DNA of 64,000 bases from an uncultured SAR86 cluster bacterium. Lineage in GTDB: Bacteria > Pseudomonadota > Gammaproteobacteria > Magnimaribacterales > Magnimaribacteraceae. Below are positions 9,480 through 19,137 of the stretch, one piece after another (positions within the stretch are counted from its first letter, which is position 1; each line of letters starts with the position of its first letter). The position numbers and the translations under genes were made by a program. The notes below the pieces were generated by a model. The model had not been told where the DNA came from. It did no database searches and saw nothing but the letters and a program-made list of their open reading frames with translations. The stretch lies in NCBI GenBank assembly GCA_902574355.1, contig CACGNN010000005.1, positions 39,582 through 103,581 on the forward strand, read 5' to 3'.

Positions 9480-10478
9480 GTGTCTTCCCTAAAAAGCTTT
9501 AAGTTATCTCAACTTGCTGAAATCCTTGGAGCAGAACTTGAAGGTGATCCGTCTAAAGAAATAAATGGAATAAATACTCTTGAAAATTCATTAGACCAAG
9601 AAGTTTCCTTTATTGCTAGAGAGTCATATTTAACAAAATTATCTACTACTAAGGCCGGTGCAGTTATTTGCAATACAGATTACTCGGAATTATTCACTGG
9701 TAACAAATTGATATGTGAAAATCCTTATTTAACTTACGCTAGATGTACTGAACTCTTCAAAGAAAAACCTGCTATCAAAACTGGAATTTCTAGTTTAGCA
9801 GCCATTGAAGATACGGCTATAATTTCTGATACTGCATCAATAGGAAATTTTGTAACAGTATCAGCAAATGCTGTGATAGAAGACGAGGTTGTATTAATGC
9901 CAGGAGTTTTTATTGGCGAAGGCAGCAGAATTGGGAAGGGCTCAATAATATATGCTAATGTATCAATATATGATTCCGTAAATATTGGCGAAGAATGTAT
10001 TCTACATTCGGGAGTAGTGATTGGCTCAGATGGCTTAGGCTTTGCCAAAGATAATGGCTCGTGGACAAAGATTGAACACTTAGGAGAAGTGATAATTGGA
10101 GCTAACGTTGAAATTGGTTCAAATAGTACTATTGACAGAGGATCCATCGGCAATACTTTGATCGGAGAAAATGTGAAAATAGATAATCAAGTTCATGTAG
10201 CACATAATGTAGTGATTGGTTCTGGTACTGCTATTGCAGGTAACAGTGCAATAGCAGGGAGCACAAAAATTGGAAAGAATTGTACGCTTGCAGGGTGTTC
10301 TGCCATTGTTGATAACATCGAGATTTCAGATGAGGTGCACATTACAGCAATGTCATTGATTACAAAATCTATAAAAGAGAGCGGTTATTATTCGTCAGGC
10401 ACACCATTTATGAAAAACTCTGAGTGGAAAAAAAATGCAGTTGCCTTTAAAAGACTTCATGGATTAATTAAAAAGTAA
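9480..10478 (+). CDS. lpxD: UDP-3-O-acylglucosamine N-acyltransferase
   Basis: LpxD adds the second 3-hydroxyacyl chain (amide-linked) during lipid A synthesis, using acyl-ACP. The N-terminal uridine-binding domain is followed from about residue 100 by a left-handed beta-helix of hexapeptide repeats ([IV]GxxxxI pattern). The catalytic motif QVHVAHN places the catalytic His at residue 239 with a second His at 242, the same number as in E. coli. The start codon is GTG, six bases after the skp stop. 332 residues is typical. Confidence 0.95.
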   Translation: MSSLKSFKLSQLAEILGAELEGDPSKEINGINTLENSLDQEVSFIARESYLTKLSTTKAGAVICNTDYSELFTGNKLICENPYLTYARCTELFKEKPAIKTGISSLAAIEDTAIISDTASIGNFVTVSANAVIEDEVVLMPGVFIGEGSRIGKGSIIYANVSIYDSVNIGEECILHSGVVIGSDGLGFAKDNGSWTKIEHLGEVIIGANVEIGSNSTIDRGSIGNTLIGENVKIDNQVHVAHNVVIGSGTAIAGNSAIAGSTKIGKNCTLAGCSAIVDNIEISDEVHITAMSLITKSIKESGYYSSGTPFMKNSEWKKNAVAFKRLHGLIKK

Positions 10479-10482
10479 AATT

Positions 10483-10929
10483 ATGGAAGTAGAAATAAAT
10501 ATAGAAGAGATTCAAGAGTTTTTGCCTCACAGATATCCCATGCTTCTCGTTGATAGAGTTACGCATATGGTTCTTGGTGAATCTATAACAGCTTATAAAA
10601 ATATTACTACTAATGAGCCTTTTTTTACGGGGCATTTTCCTGGAAAACAGGTTATGCCCGGTGTTTTGATTGTAGAAGCCATGGCTCAAGCTTCGGGTAT
10701 CCTGGGTTTTAAAACAATGGATAAAAGGCCTGAGGATGGGTCAATATACTACTTTGTAGGAGCTGACGATCTAAGATTTAAAAGACCTGCAATTCCTGGT
10801 GATAAACTCATTTTGAATTCAAAGGTAATAACCAATAAAAAAGGGATTTGGAAGTTTGACTGTTCAGCAACCGTAGACAGTGAGCTTGTAGCAAAGGCAA
10901 TGATACTTTGCGCTGATAGGCCAAAATAA
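10483..10929 (+). CDS. fabZ: (3R)-hydroxyacyl-ACP dehydratase FabZ
   Basis: FabZ dehydrates 3-hydroxyacyl-ACP in fatty acid elongation and competes with LpxA/LpxD for the same substrate, which explains its place between lpxD and lpxA. The hot-dog fold protein has 148 residues. [12 protein letters not shown] near 15-26 and [22 protein letters not shown] carry the catalytic His 51 and Glu 65. It is separated from its neighbours by four and two bases. Confidence 0.96.
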   Translation: MEVEINIEEIQEFLPHRYPMLLVDRVTHMVLGESITAYKNITTNEPFFTGHFPGKQVMPGVLIVEAMAQASGILGFKTMDKRPEDGSIYYFVGADDLRFKRPAIPGDKLILNSKVITNKKGIWKFDCSATVDSELVAKAMILCADRPK

Positions 10930-10931
10930 TT

Positions 10932-11702
10932 ATGATTCACCCCTCTTCAATAGTTGACGATTCTGCCAAAATTGATGATTCAGTAGAAATTGGTCCTTTT
11001 TGTCTTATCGGTCCAGAAGTGGAAATAAAAGAAGGGACAAAAATAGAGTCTCATGTTATTTTAAAAGGACCTGCGAAGATAGGGAAAAGAAATCACATAT
11101 TTCAGTTTTCTACTTTAGGTGATGGAAGTCCGGACAAGAAATATAACAATGAGCCTACTACCCTAGTTATTGGAGATGACAATATCATAAGGGAGGGTGT
11201 AACAATTCACAGAGGCACTATTCAGGATCGTGGAGAAACTCTTATCGGCAATGGAAATCTTATTATGGCTTATTCTCATATAGCGCATGATTGTGTATTG
11301 GGAAATGATATTGTTTTAACTAATCAGGCTGCACTAGCTGGTTCTGTTCATGTTGGAGATGGCGCAATACTTGGAGGCTATGCCATTGTTCATCAATTTT
11401 GCTCTATTGGAAGTTATAGTTTTTGTGCAATGGGCAGCGCTGTAAATAAAGACATACCTGCATATGTAAAAGTCAGAGGTAATCCAGCTAAACCTTTTGG
11501 AGTAAACGTAACAGGGATAAAAAGGATCGGATATTCTAAGGAAACTATAGAAGCTTTAAGATCTGCTTATAGATCAATTTATAGAAAGAAGCTTACGGTC
11601 GATGAGGCTGTGAAGGATCTTGATTCTTTAAGAAAGGATTTTAAAGAAGTAGATATATTCTTAAGTTCAATTGAAGACTCTAAGAGAGGCATATCTCGTT
11701 GA
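10932..11702 (+). CDS. lpxA: UDP-N-acetylglucosamine O-acyltransferase
   Basis: LpxA performs the first step of lipid A synthesis, 3-O-acylation of UDP-GlcNAc. The protein is a left-handed beta-helix of hexapeptide repeats followed by a helical C-terminus (residues about 190-256). The active-site segment AYSHIAHDC places the catalytic His at 119, equivalent to His125 of E. coli, and GGYAIVHQFCSIG supplies a further conserved His. NPAKPFGVN after the helix domain boundary is a strong LpxA signature. The stop codon overlaps the TTG start of lpxB. Confidence 0.96.
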   Translation: MIHPSSIVDDSAKIDDSVEIGPFCLIGPEVEIKEGTKIESHVILKGPAKIGKRNHIFQFSTLGDGSPDKKYNNEPTTLVIGDDNIIREGVTIHRGTIQDRGETLIGNGNLIMAYSHIAHDCVLGNDIVLTNQAALAGSVHVGDGAILGGYAIVHQFCSIGSYSFCAMGSAVNKDIPAYVKVRGNPAKPFGVNVTGIKRIGYSKETIEALRSAYRSIYRKKLTVDEAVKDLDSLRKDFKEVDIFLSSIEDSKRGISR

Positions 11703-12820
11703 TAGGGAACACCCTTGAAAATACTCCTTTAAAGATCGCAATAGTGGCAGGTGAAAGGTCAGGAGACGAATTAGGCGCACCTTTGATGAAATCCTTGAAA
11801 TTGATCAATCCTTCAATTGAATTTGTAGGTGTCGGGGGCTCGAAGATGACTTCTGAGGGGCTTGAATCTTACTTTGATATGAGTGAGATATCAGTAATGG
11901 GTATTATTGAACCCTTATTAAATTTAAGAAAATTATTAAAACTTAGAAAGGGTTTAAAAAAATATTTACACCATCAGAAGCCCGATATTTTTATAGGTAT
12001 TGACTCACCTGACTTCAATCTTCCCATTGCAAATTTTTTAAAAAAGAATCTTCAAATCAAGACAATACAATACGTTAGTCCTTCAGTTTGGGCATGGCGT
12101 CAAGGTCGCATAAAATCTATGGAGAGATCAATAGATTCTGTTTTAACCCTTTTTCCTTTTGAAGAGACTGCTTATTCCAATTCGAAGATTAAGACATGTT
12201 ATGTAGGACACCCTTTGTCTTACAAAATTGATATTAATAATATGGAAATAGAATCCAAAGTTCAAAATAGTATTGCGTTATTACCAGGAAGCAGGAAGTC
12301 AGAGATCTTACTAATGGGCGATTTGATGATTAAGGCGGCAAAGAAACTGAAGCTAATGAATCCAAACTACCAATTTTTTATGCCATTATCAGATTCATCT
12401 CATCTAGACCTTTTTAATGAAGTTATAGAAGATTTCATTCATATTTCATATGAAAATTCTAAAGATATTTTAAAGAAATCTTCTATGGCAATTATTACAT
12501 CTGGAACTGCAACCTTAGAGGCTGCCTTATCATTCACTCCTTGTATCGCTGTATATAAGACTAATTGGTTGTCTTATTTATTAATTAAACCTTTACTAAA
12601 TATTGACTCTTTTTCGTTACCAAATTTAATTTTAGGTAAGAAAATTTTACCTGAGCTATTGCAGTCTGAAGCAACTATAGAAAAGATAATCTCTTCAGTA
12701 AATCTTCTAGAGGACAGAGGCTTAGAATTCTATAGAAATGAGTTTACTTTTATTAAAGAAACGCTAAAGGCTGGGGGGGCAGATAAGGCGTCTGTTGAGG
12801 TTTTAAAGTTATTAAATTGA
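11699..12820 (+). CDS. lpxB: Lipid-A-disaccharide synthase
   Basis: LpxB (GT19 family) condenses UDP-2,3-diacylglucosamine with lipid X to form the disaccharide of lipid A at the inner membrane. Typical motifs are IVAGERSGDELGAPL near the N-terminus, PDFNLPIANFLKK, YVSPSVWAWRQGR around the donor site, LLPGSRKSEI and TSGTATLEAAL. The start is TTG and overlaps the lpxA stop; no other start codon gives a full N-terminus, and E. coli LpxB has a similar short lead before the VAGE motif. 373 residues is normal. It ends overlapping the rnhB start. Confidence 0.94.
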   Translation: MIGNTLENTPLKIAIVAGERSGDELGAPLMKSLKLINPSIEFVGVGGSKMTSEGLESYFDMSEISVMGIIEPLLNLRKLLKLRKGLKKYLHHQKPDIFIGIDSPDFNLPIANFLKKNLQIKTIQYVSPSVWAWRQGRIKSMERSIDSVLTLFPFEETAYSNSKIKTCYVGHPLSYKIDINNMEIESKVQNSIALLPGSRKSEILLMGDLMIKAAKKLKLMNPNYQFFMPLSDSSHLDLFNEVIEDFIHISYENSKDILKKSSMAIITSGTATLEAALSFTPCIAVYKTNWLSYLLIKPLLNIDSFSLPNLILGKKILPELLQSEATIEKIISSVNLLEDRGLEFYRNEFTFIKETLKAGGADKASVEVLKLLN

Positions 12821-13386
12821 TTGAAGCTGGAGTTGATGAAGCAGGAAGAGGCCCCATAGCAGGTCCAGTGTTTGCTGCAGCAGTTATATTAGGAAAGAAA
12901 CATTCAATATCTAATCTAAATGACTCAAAAAAGATTTCTGAGAAAAGAAGGGAACTGATAGCAGAAGAAATAAAAGTTAATGCTATTTCATGGTCTATAG
13001 GAATCAGTACAGCTAAAGAGATCGATGATATTAATATTCTTAGAGCATCTTTGTTAGCCATGAGGAGAGCCATAGATGGTTTGGATGTGAGACCCGAACT
13101 TATATCTGTAGATGGTCAGTTTTCACCTGAAACGGATTTGAAAGTTCGGACTATAATTAAAGGAGACCAGTCAAATGAGAATATTATGGCGGCTTCAATC
13201 CTTGCTAAAGTTTATAGAGATAATTATATGAAAGAATTAGATAAGTCCGTTCCAGAATATGGCTTTAAACAACACAAAGGTTATCCTACAAAGATGCACC
13301 TAGAAGCATTAGAATCATATGGTATAACTTTAGAACATAGGTTAAGTTTTAAACCTGTTAGAAATATTAATGAGTCAACTAGATAA
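12817..13386 (+). CDS. rnhB: Ribonuclease HII
   Basis: RNase HII cuts at ribonucleotides embedded in DNA and in RNA-DNA hybrids. The signature GVDEAGRGPIAGPVFAAAV is at the very start, giving acidic residues Asp7 and Glu8; SVDGQ and the later SILAKVYRDNYM segment complete the active site. The TTG start overlaps the lpxB stop by two bases within TTGA, and the 3' end overlaps dnaE by 17 bases. At 189 residues it has the usual size. The lpxB-rnhB-dnaE order is conserved in Gammaproteobacteria. Confidence 0.95.
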   Translation: MIEAGVDEAGRGPIAGPVFAAAVILGKKHSISNLNDSKKISEKRRELIAEEIKVNAISWSIGISTAKEIDDINILRASLLAMRRAIDGLDVRPELISVDGQFSPETDLKVRTIIKGDQSNENIMAASILAKVYRDNYMKELDKSVPEYGFKQHKGYPTKMHLEALESYGITLEHRLSFKPVRNINESTR

Positions 13387-16300
13387 TTTAGATTTTGTTC
13401 ATCTTCATGTCCATTCGGAATACTCTTTAGTTGATGGAATCATAAGAGTTGAAGAATTACTAGATCGTTCTATTGGTCTTGGATATCACTCTGTTGCTTT
13501 GACGGATTTAACTAATCTCTTTGGATTAATTGAATTCTATAGATCTGCAAGAAGTAGGGGCATTAAACCTATTGTAGGTTCGGAGATTAATGTAGCAAAA
13601 GATAAAGATTCAATCTCAGCACCTATTGTGCTTTTAGCTGCGAATAAACAAGGCTATATAAATTTAACAAAGTTAGTTTCTAAAGCTTATGTTGAAGGTC
13701 AAGTAAATGGGGATCCTATTGTTCTTTTTAATTGGCTTGAAGAATTTTCAGAAGGAATAATAGCTTTATCGGGAGGCATGGAAGGACATATTGGGAATTC
13801 AATTTTGGCAGGAAATAAGCAATTATCGGAGTCTCGTATAGACTTCTTCAAAAAGATTTATAAGGATAATTTTTTTATTGAAGTTCAAAGAACAGGTAAG
13901 CCTAATGAAAAAGAATACAACGAAGCAGTATTGCAGTTTGCTTCAAGAATGGAGATTCCTGTTGTTGCAACCAATAATGTAAGGTTTTTAGAAGCGGTTG
14001 ATCCTGATATTTCTCCTTCTGATTTTGAAGCCCATGAAGCGAGAGTTTGTATTCAAAGAGGTGATATTCTGGATGATCCAAGAAGACCAAAAAATTATAC
14101 AGAAGAGCAATTTTTTAGAAGTAAAGAGGAGATGTTTGAGTTATTTTCTGATATACCTGAAGCGTTGATTAATACCGTAAAAATCGCCGAAAAATGTAAC
14201 ATCGATTTGGAGTTAGGAAAATTTTATCTCCCTGATTTTGAAGTTCCAAATGACTATTCTAGAGAAGAATTCTTAAGAAAAATTTCAAATGAAGGCCTAC
14301 TCAAAAGAATAAATGACCTTAAAAGCTCAGCCGATTCTTATGAACTGGATGAACCTACTTATGTAAAGAGACTAGAATACGAATTAGATATGATCTGTAA
14401 GCTAGATTTCGCAGGTTATTTTTTAATCGTAGCTGATTTTGTGAATTGGGCTCAAAAGAATGATATCCCTGTTGGTCCTGGCAGAGGTTCTGGCGCTGGA
14501 TCTATAGTCGCCTATGCCTTAGGTATTACAGCTATTGATCCTATCAAATATGATCTTTTATTTGAGAGATTTCTTAATCCAGAGCGAGTTAGTAATCCTG
14601 ATTTCGATATAGATTTTTGTATTGAGGGTAGAGACAAGGTTTTAGAATATGTCACAAACAAATACGGTAAAGATTCAGTAGCACAGATAAGTACTAGAGG
14701 AACAATGGCAGCGAGGGCTGTATTACGTGATGTAGTTCGAGTATTAGGCAAGCCTTATGGATTTGGCGATAGACTTGCAAAAGCAATACCAGATGTCTTA
14801 GGAATAAGTCTTGAAGAGGCATATAAGGATAAGCAATTCAAAGAGATTATCGATGAGTCAGATGAATCAAAAGAAGTTTTTGATATGGCACTTAAATTAG
14901 AAGGTTTATCAAGGAGCGTTGGAACTCATGCAGCTGGAGTAGTAATAGCTCCAACTGCTTTGACAGATTTTACACCTCTTTTTTTAGATTCTGATAAAGG
15001 AACGGTAGCATCACAATTTGATATGGGCGATGTTGAGTCTGCAGGTTTAGTTAAATTTGATTTTCTTGGTCTGAAAACTCTTACGATAATAGATCAATCT
15101 GTAAGACGAATTAATTCAAAGGCAAAAAATGAGCGAGATCACATAAATATTGATAATTTATCATTGAAAGATTCTGAAACTTTCGAACTACTGCAAAGAG
15201 GTGAAACTACGGGTATATTTCAACTTGAATCAAGAGGTATGAGGGACTACTTAAAACAATTAGTCCCTAATGATTTTGAAGACATCGTCAGCATGAACGC
15301 TTTATACCGTCCAGGCGCCTTGGGTATGAACATGGTAGATTCTTACATAAATAGAAAGCATGGTAGGGAAGAAGTTACCTATGGTCATGAATCAGTAAAA
15401 AAAATACTTAGCACTACCTATGGAGTAATAGTTTATCAAGAGCAGGTGATGCAGATAGCTCAGGAACTTTCGGGTTTCTCTCTCGGCCAGGCAGATATCT
15501 TGCGCAGGGCTATGGGAAAAAAGAAGAAAGAAGAAATGGAAAGTCTGCGGTCCACATTTGTAGACGGAGCAGTTAAGAAAGATGTAAACGAGAGATATGC
15601 TGCAAATCTATTTGACCAAATAGAGCAATTTGCAGGTTACGGTTTCAATAGATCTCATTCCGTAGGTTATGCACTTATTGCCTATCAAACCGCATGGCTT
15701 AAAACTCATTTTCCTGCTGAATTTATGGCCTCAGTCTTATCATGTGATTTAGGAAATACAGATAATATTCAATTATTTGTAGATGATTGTAGAAACATAG
15801 GATTATCAGTTGAGAAACCCGATATAAACAGAAGTTCATATAGATTTGAAGATTTAGACTCAAGAACAATCCTATATGGTTTGGGTGCAATCAAAGGTAT
15901 AGGTGAATCCTTAGTAGAACAAATAGTTTCTCAACGTAATATTGAACAATTCAAAGATATGCATGATTTCTGCACGAGAATTGGATCAAATAGAATTAAT
16001 AGAAGAATTTTAACTACATTAATTGGGTCTGGTGCCATGGACTCTTTCGGAAAGAGGGAAGATCTTTTTAGAAGAATTGATTCTTATCTCAAGAATGCAG
16101 AACAGGCTTCTGAGAGAAATAAGAGTAATATTCAAGATCTTTTTGGGGAAGAAATTATTTCTCCTGAAGAGGATGTCGTTAACGATGACATAGAATTTGA
16201 TGAAGTATCATCTGAATGGAGTGCTTTAGGTTTTTATTTAGATTCTCATCCTCTGGAAAGTAAAAAGAGAGAGGTGAGGAATATGTGTGGTTTCTTTATT

Positions 16301-16849
16301 TCTGAACTTCAATCCGAAGAACACACGCAAAGAATAGCGGGATGTTTAATGCAGTTTAACGTAAGACAGGGCAAAAGAGGTAGATTTGCTTTCGCAACTT
16401 TAGATGACGGTTCGTCAAAAATAGAAGTCTCGATCTGGGCAGATGTGTTTGAAAAATATAGGAGTTTGCTCAAAAAAGGACAGGTTTTAGTTGTAGAGGG
16501 TATTATCGAGAAGGATGAATATTCTAACTTTGCGAAACATAAAATGATTGCTGATAAGATCTTAACTTTTGATCAAGCTCGTCATGAGTATGTAAAGAAC
16601 ATTAAAATCGATATCGAAAATAATGATATCAGCTCAGAAGAGTTGGTTAATTCTTTAAAATTAATTGCAAATAGTAGCGAAGGTAATCAAGTTTTAATAT
16701 CTTACAAGGGAGAGTCAGCGGCAGCAGATATTGTTCTGCCAAGTGATTGCTCAGTGAGACTTGATGATTCTTCAATAAAGGCCTTGGGCAAACGTTTTGG
16801 ACCAGAAAATGTTAAGTTCGTTTATCATAGCCAATATCACATAAATTAA
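13370..16849 (+). CDS. dnaE: DNA polymerase III alpha subunit
   Basis: DnaE is the catalytic subunit of the replicative polymerase. The PHP domain opens the protein (FVHLHVHSEYSLVDG at 9-23). The polymerase palm has GPGRGSGAGSIVAYALG and the catalytic Asp pair in NPDFDIDFC at about 411 and 413. The fingers and tandem helix-hairpin-helix follow (IDQSVRRIN, FEDIVSMNALYRPGALG, YGFNRSHSVGYALIAYQTAWLK). The C-terminal OB fold is visible at RIAGCLMQFNVRQGKRGRFAFATLDDG. 1159 residues equals the E. coli length (1160). The ATG lies inside the end of rnhB. Confidence 0.97.
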   Translation: MSQLDNLDFVHLHVHSEYSLVDGIIRVEELLDRSIGLGYHSVALTDLTNLFGLIEFYRSARSRGIKPIVGSEINVAKDKDSISAPIVLLAANKQGYINLTKLVSKAYVEGQVNGDPIVLFNWLEEFSEGIIALSGGMEGHIGNSILAGNKQLSESRIDFFKKIYKDNFFIEVQRTGKPNEKEYNEAVLQFASRMEIPVVATNNVRFLEAVDPDISPSDFEAHEARVCIQRGDILDDPRRPKNYTEEQFFRSKEEMFELFSDIPEALINTVKIAEKCNIDLELGKFYLPDFEVPNDYSREEFLRKISNEGLLKRINDLKSSADSYELDEPTYVKRLEYELDMICKLDFAGYFLIVADFVNWAQKNDIPVGPGRGSGAGSIVAYALGITAIDPIKYDLLFERFLNPERVSNPDFDIDFCIEGRDKVLEYVTNKYGKDSVAQISTRGTMAARAVLRDVVRVLGKPYGFGDRLAKAIPDVLGISLEEAYKDKQFKEIIDESDESKEVFDMALKLEGLSRSVGTHAAGVVIAPTALTDFTPLFLDSDKGTVASQFDMGDVESAGLVKFDFLGLKTLTIIDQSVRRINSKAKNERDHINIDNLSLKDSETFELLQRGETTGIFQLESRGMRDYLKQLVPNDFEDIVSMNALYRPGALGMNMVDSYINRKHGREEVTYGHESVKKILSTTYGVIVYQEQVMQIAQELSGFSLGQADILRRAMGKKKKEEMESLRSTFVDGAVKKDVNERYAANLFDQIEQFAGYGFNRSHSVGYALIAYQTAWLKTHFPAEFMASVLSCDLGNTDNIQLFVDDCRNIGLSVEKPDINRSSYRFEDLDSRTILYGLGAIKGIGESLVEQIVSQRNIEQFKDMHDFCTRIGSNRINRRILTTLIGSGAMDSFGKREDLFRRIDSYLKNAEQASERNKSNIQDLFGEEIISPEEDVVNDDIEFDEVSSEWSALGFYLDSHPLESKKREVRNMCGFFISELQSEEHTQRIAGCLMQFNVRQGKRGRFAFATLDDGSSKIEVSIWADVFEKYRSLLKKGQVLVVEGIIEKDEYSNFAKHKMIADKILTFDQARHEYVKNIKIDIENNDISSEELVNSLKLIANSSEGNQVLISYKGESAAADIVLPSDCSVRLDDSSIKALGKRFGPENVKFVYHSQYHIN

Positions 16850-16858
16850 TAATCCTTA

Positions 16859-17806
16859 ATGCTAAAAAGTTATCTAGATTTCGAACAACCTATTGCTGAT
16901 CTTGAGCAACAAGTTATAGATCTAAAAGATTCAGATTTAGATGATGAGTCAATAAAGACAGAAGTTATTCGACTTAATGAGTCTATCCTCAAGACTACTG
17001 AAAAAATTTATTCTAATTTAACTCCCTGGCAAAATGTTCAAGTTGCTAGACATCCTGAAAGGCCTCATTTCTTAGATTATATCGAAAGAATTTCTGATGA
17101 ATTTGATGAACTTCATGGTGATAGGCATTTCTCAGATGATAGAGCTGTTATAGGTGGGATTGGTTCTATCGGTGAATATAAAGTTATGTTTATAGGACAT
17201 GAGAAGGGCAGGTCTACTGAAGAAAAGATTTTACATAATTTTGGAATGTCTCAACCAGAAGGTTACCGAAAAGCTTGCAGGTTAATGGAGTTAGCAGAGC
17301 GCTTCTCACTTCCAATAGTTACCCTTGTCGATACACCTGGAGCCTATCCTGGTATTGATAGTGAAGAAAGAGGTCAAAGCGAGGCAATAGCTCATAATTT
17401 AAGAGTTATGTCTTCTTTAAAAACTCCAATTATTGTTAATGTTGTAGGAGAGGGTGGATCTGGTGGGGCTCTCGCTTTAGGTGTAGGGGATCATATAACT
17501 ATGCTTGAGCATTCTACTTATTCAGTTGCATCACCTGAGGCTTGCGCAAGCATTGTCTGGAGAGACTCTACTAAAGCAGATCTTGCCGCAGAGGCAATGA
17601 AATTAAATGCTGACAGTGTTCTTGATTTAGGTTTAATAGACGAAGTTATTCCAGAACCTTTGGGCGGTGCACATAGAAGTTTTGACCAAGCATCATCAAA
17701 TTTATCTAAGGTTTTAATCAAAAACTTAGATGAGTTAACTAGTATGTCTATCGATTATCTCCTTGATAGGAGATACAAAAGGTTAATGAGCTATGGGTCA
17801 ATCTAA
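16859..17806 (+). CDS. accA: Acetyl-CoA carboxylase carboxyltransferase subunit alpha
   Basis: AccA with AccD transfers the carboxyl group from biotin to acetyl-CoA, making malonyl-CoA for fatty acid synthesis. The 315-residue chain has the N-terminal helical lead (LDFEQPIADLEQQV), the conserved VARHPERPHFLDYI, FDELHGDRHFSDD and the oxyanion-loop region GEGGSGGALALGVGD. It is co-linear with dnaE (nine bases apart) as in E. coli, and its stop overlaps the tilS start by one base. accD is not in this window. Confidence 0.96.
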   Translation: MLKSYLDFEQPIADLEQQVIDLKDSDLDDESIKTEVIRLNESILKTTEKIYSNLTPWQNVQVARHPERPHFLDYIERISDEFDELHGDRHFSDDRAVIGGIGSIGEYKVMFIGHEKGRSTEEKILHNFGMSQPEGYRKACRLMELAERFSLPIVTLVDTPGAYPGIDSEERGQSEAIAHNLRVMSSLKTPIIVNVVGEGGSGGALALGVGDHITMLEHSTYSVASPEACASIVWRDSTKADLAAEAMKLNADSVLDLGLIDEVIPEPLGGAHRSFDQASSNLSKVLIKNLDELTSMSIDYLLDRRYKRLMSYGSI

Positions 17807-19128
17807 TGGCACATTTAACTTTAAACAATAAAATTCTCAATGACTTTGACAAATTAGGTATTGCTTTTTCAGGAGGACTGGACTCATCTGTTCTTCTTAA
17901 CCTTATTTCAGATCAAGTTATACCTAAAGATAGGATTACAGCCCTTCATATAAATCATGGTATCAATAATGATTCAGATAAATGGGAAGAATTTTGTGCT
18001 CAAATTGCAGATGGATTAGGAGTTGATTTTAAATCTTGGAAACTCAAAGATTTAGAAAAAATCTCAGAAGACATTTTAAGAAATAAACGACATGAAGTGT
18101 TTAAGAGCTGGGCAGATCATAATGATTTAATTATCACTGGACATCATTTAGATGATCACATTGAGACAGTTTTATTTAGACTTTTTAGAGGAACGGGCAT
18201 TAAAGGTTTAGAAGGAATTAGAGAAATATCTAAAGTTCGTGACATAAACTTCTATAGACCCTTTTTGAAAAATAAAAAAAAAGAAATACTTAAATATGCA
18301 AAAGAAAATAATCTCAGCTGGGTTGAAGATGACTCTAACAGAGAATCTAAATTTTCTAGAAATATGATTAGAAATGATTTAATGCCAAAAATTATTTCTC
18401 GATGGCCTTCTATCGGAAAATCAATAGGTAAGCTTTCAGAAGAGGCCAAATGGAATCAGAAGATACTTACAGATATAGCCAGAGAGGATTTAGCTTATAT
18501 AGATGCCAGGAAAGATAAGATAAATATGCAAAGATTAAAATCTTTATCTAATGAGAGGCAGAAAAATGCGATAGTTTTTTGGTTAAATAACGAAAATGAT
18601 ATTTATGTTCCTTCAAAATTAATATTTCAGATTTTATCATCTGTGGCAGAGCCCTCTCCAGAATCAAGGAGTTTTATTATTCATTCAGACTCACTAAATA
18701 CTGATATAAGAATTATTGTATCTTCAAAAGAAATAATAATGGTAGATCAAGGTTCTTTAAGGCCTTTGCCAGAAAATTTAAGAGTTAATTGGGATTTAAA
18801 AAAATCCATAAAAATTCCTTCTGGAGAACTTTCAACTCAAGAATCCTATGGAAAAGGATTGGATAAAAAATATCTCAAAGATGATGTAATTATCAAGGCT
18901 AGAGTTGGAGGAGAGAGATGTAAACCTTTTGGCAGAGATAAGAGTCAAAAAATAAAAAATCTATTTCAAGAATTTGAGATACCAGACTGGAAGAGGAATT
19001 CTATTCCGCTAATCTACATAAATGATCGGATAGCTGCAGTTGGAGATCTATGGGTTTGTGATGAATTTCATACTAACTTAGATGAGAGTGGTATTTCTAT
19101 AGTATGGAATGATAATGTAAATAAATAA
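17806..19128 (+). CDS. tilS: tRNA(Ile)-lysidine synthase
   Basis: TilS converts C34 of the CAU-anticodon tRNA-Ile to lysidine so that it reads AUA codons, which are common in this AT-rich genome. The PP-loop ATPase motif FSGGLDSS lies at residues 21-28, and HHLDDHIETVLFRLFRGTG (starting near residue 110) is the family signature that binds the substrate. C-terminal substrate-binding domains fill the rest to 440 residues (GERCKPFGRDKSQKIKNLFQE is the conserved tail motif). It starts on the accA stop (TAATG) and ends this long operon or is followed nine bases later by the crotonase gene. Confidence 0.95.
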   Translation: MAHLTLNNKILNDFDKLGIAFSGGLDSSVLLNLISDQVIPKDRITALHINHGINNDSDKWEEFCAQIADGLGVDFKSWKLKDLEKISEDILRNKRHEVFKSWADHNDLIITGHHLDDHIETVLFRLFRGTGIKGLEGIREISKVRDINFYRPFLKNKKKEILKYAKENNLSWVEDDSNRESKFSRNMIRNDLMPKIISRWPSIGKSIGKLSEEAKWNQKILTDIAREDLAYIDARKDKINMQRLKSLSNERQKNAIVFWLNNENDIYVPSKLIFQILSSVAEPSPESRSFIIHSDSLNTDIRIIVSSKEIIMVDQGSLRPLPENLRVNWDLKKSIKIPSGELSTQESYGKGLDKKYLKDDVIIKARVGGERCKPFGRDKSQKIKNLFQEFEIPDWKRNSIPLIYINDRIAAVGDLWVCDEFHTNLDESGISIVWNDNVNK

Positions 19129-19137
19129 GGAGTAATT

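Noticed and set aside
9734..10153. 139-codon open frame on the minus strand inside lpxD
   Set aside because: It lies wholly within a well-supported lpxD reading frame; its protein is low complexity (Ile, Pro, Ser rich) as expected from reading hexapeptide repeats backwards, and it has no ribosome binding site.
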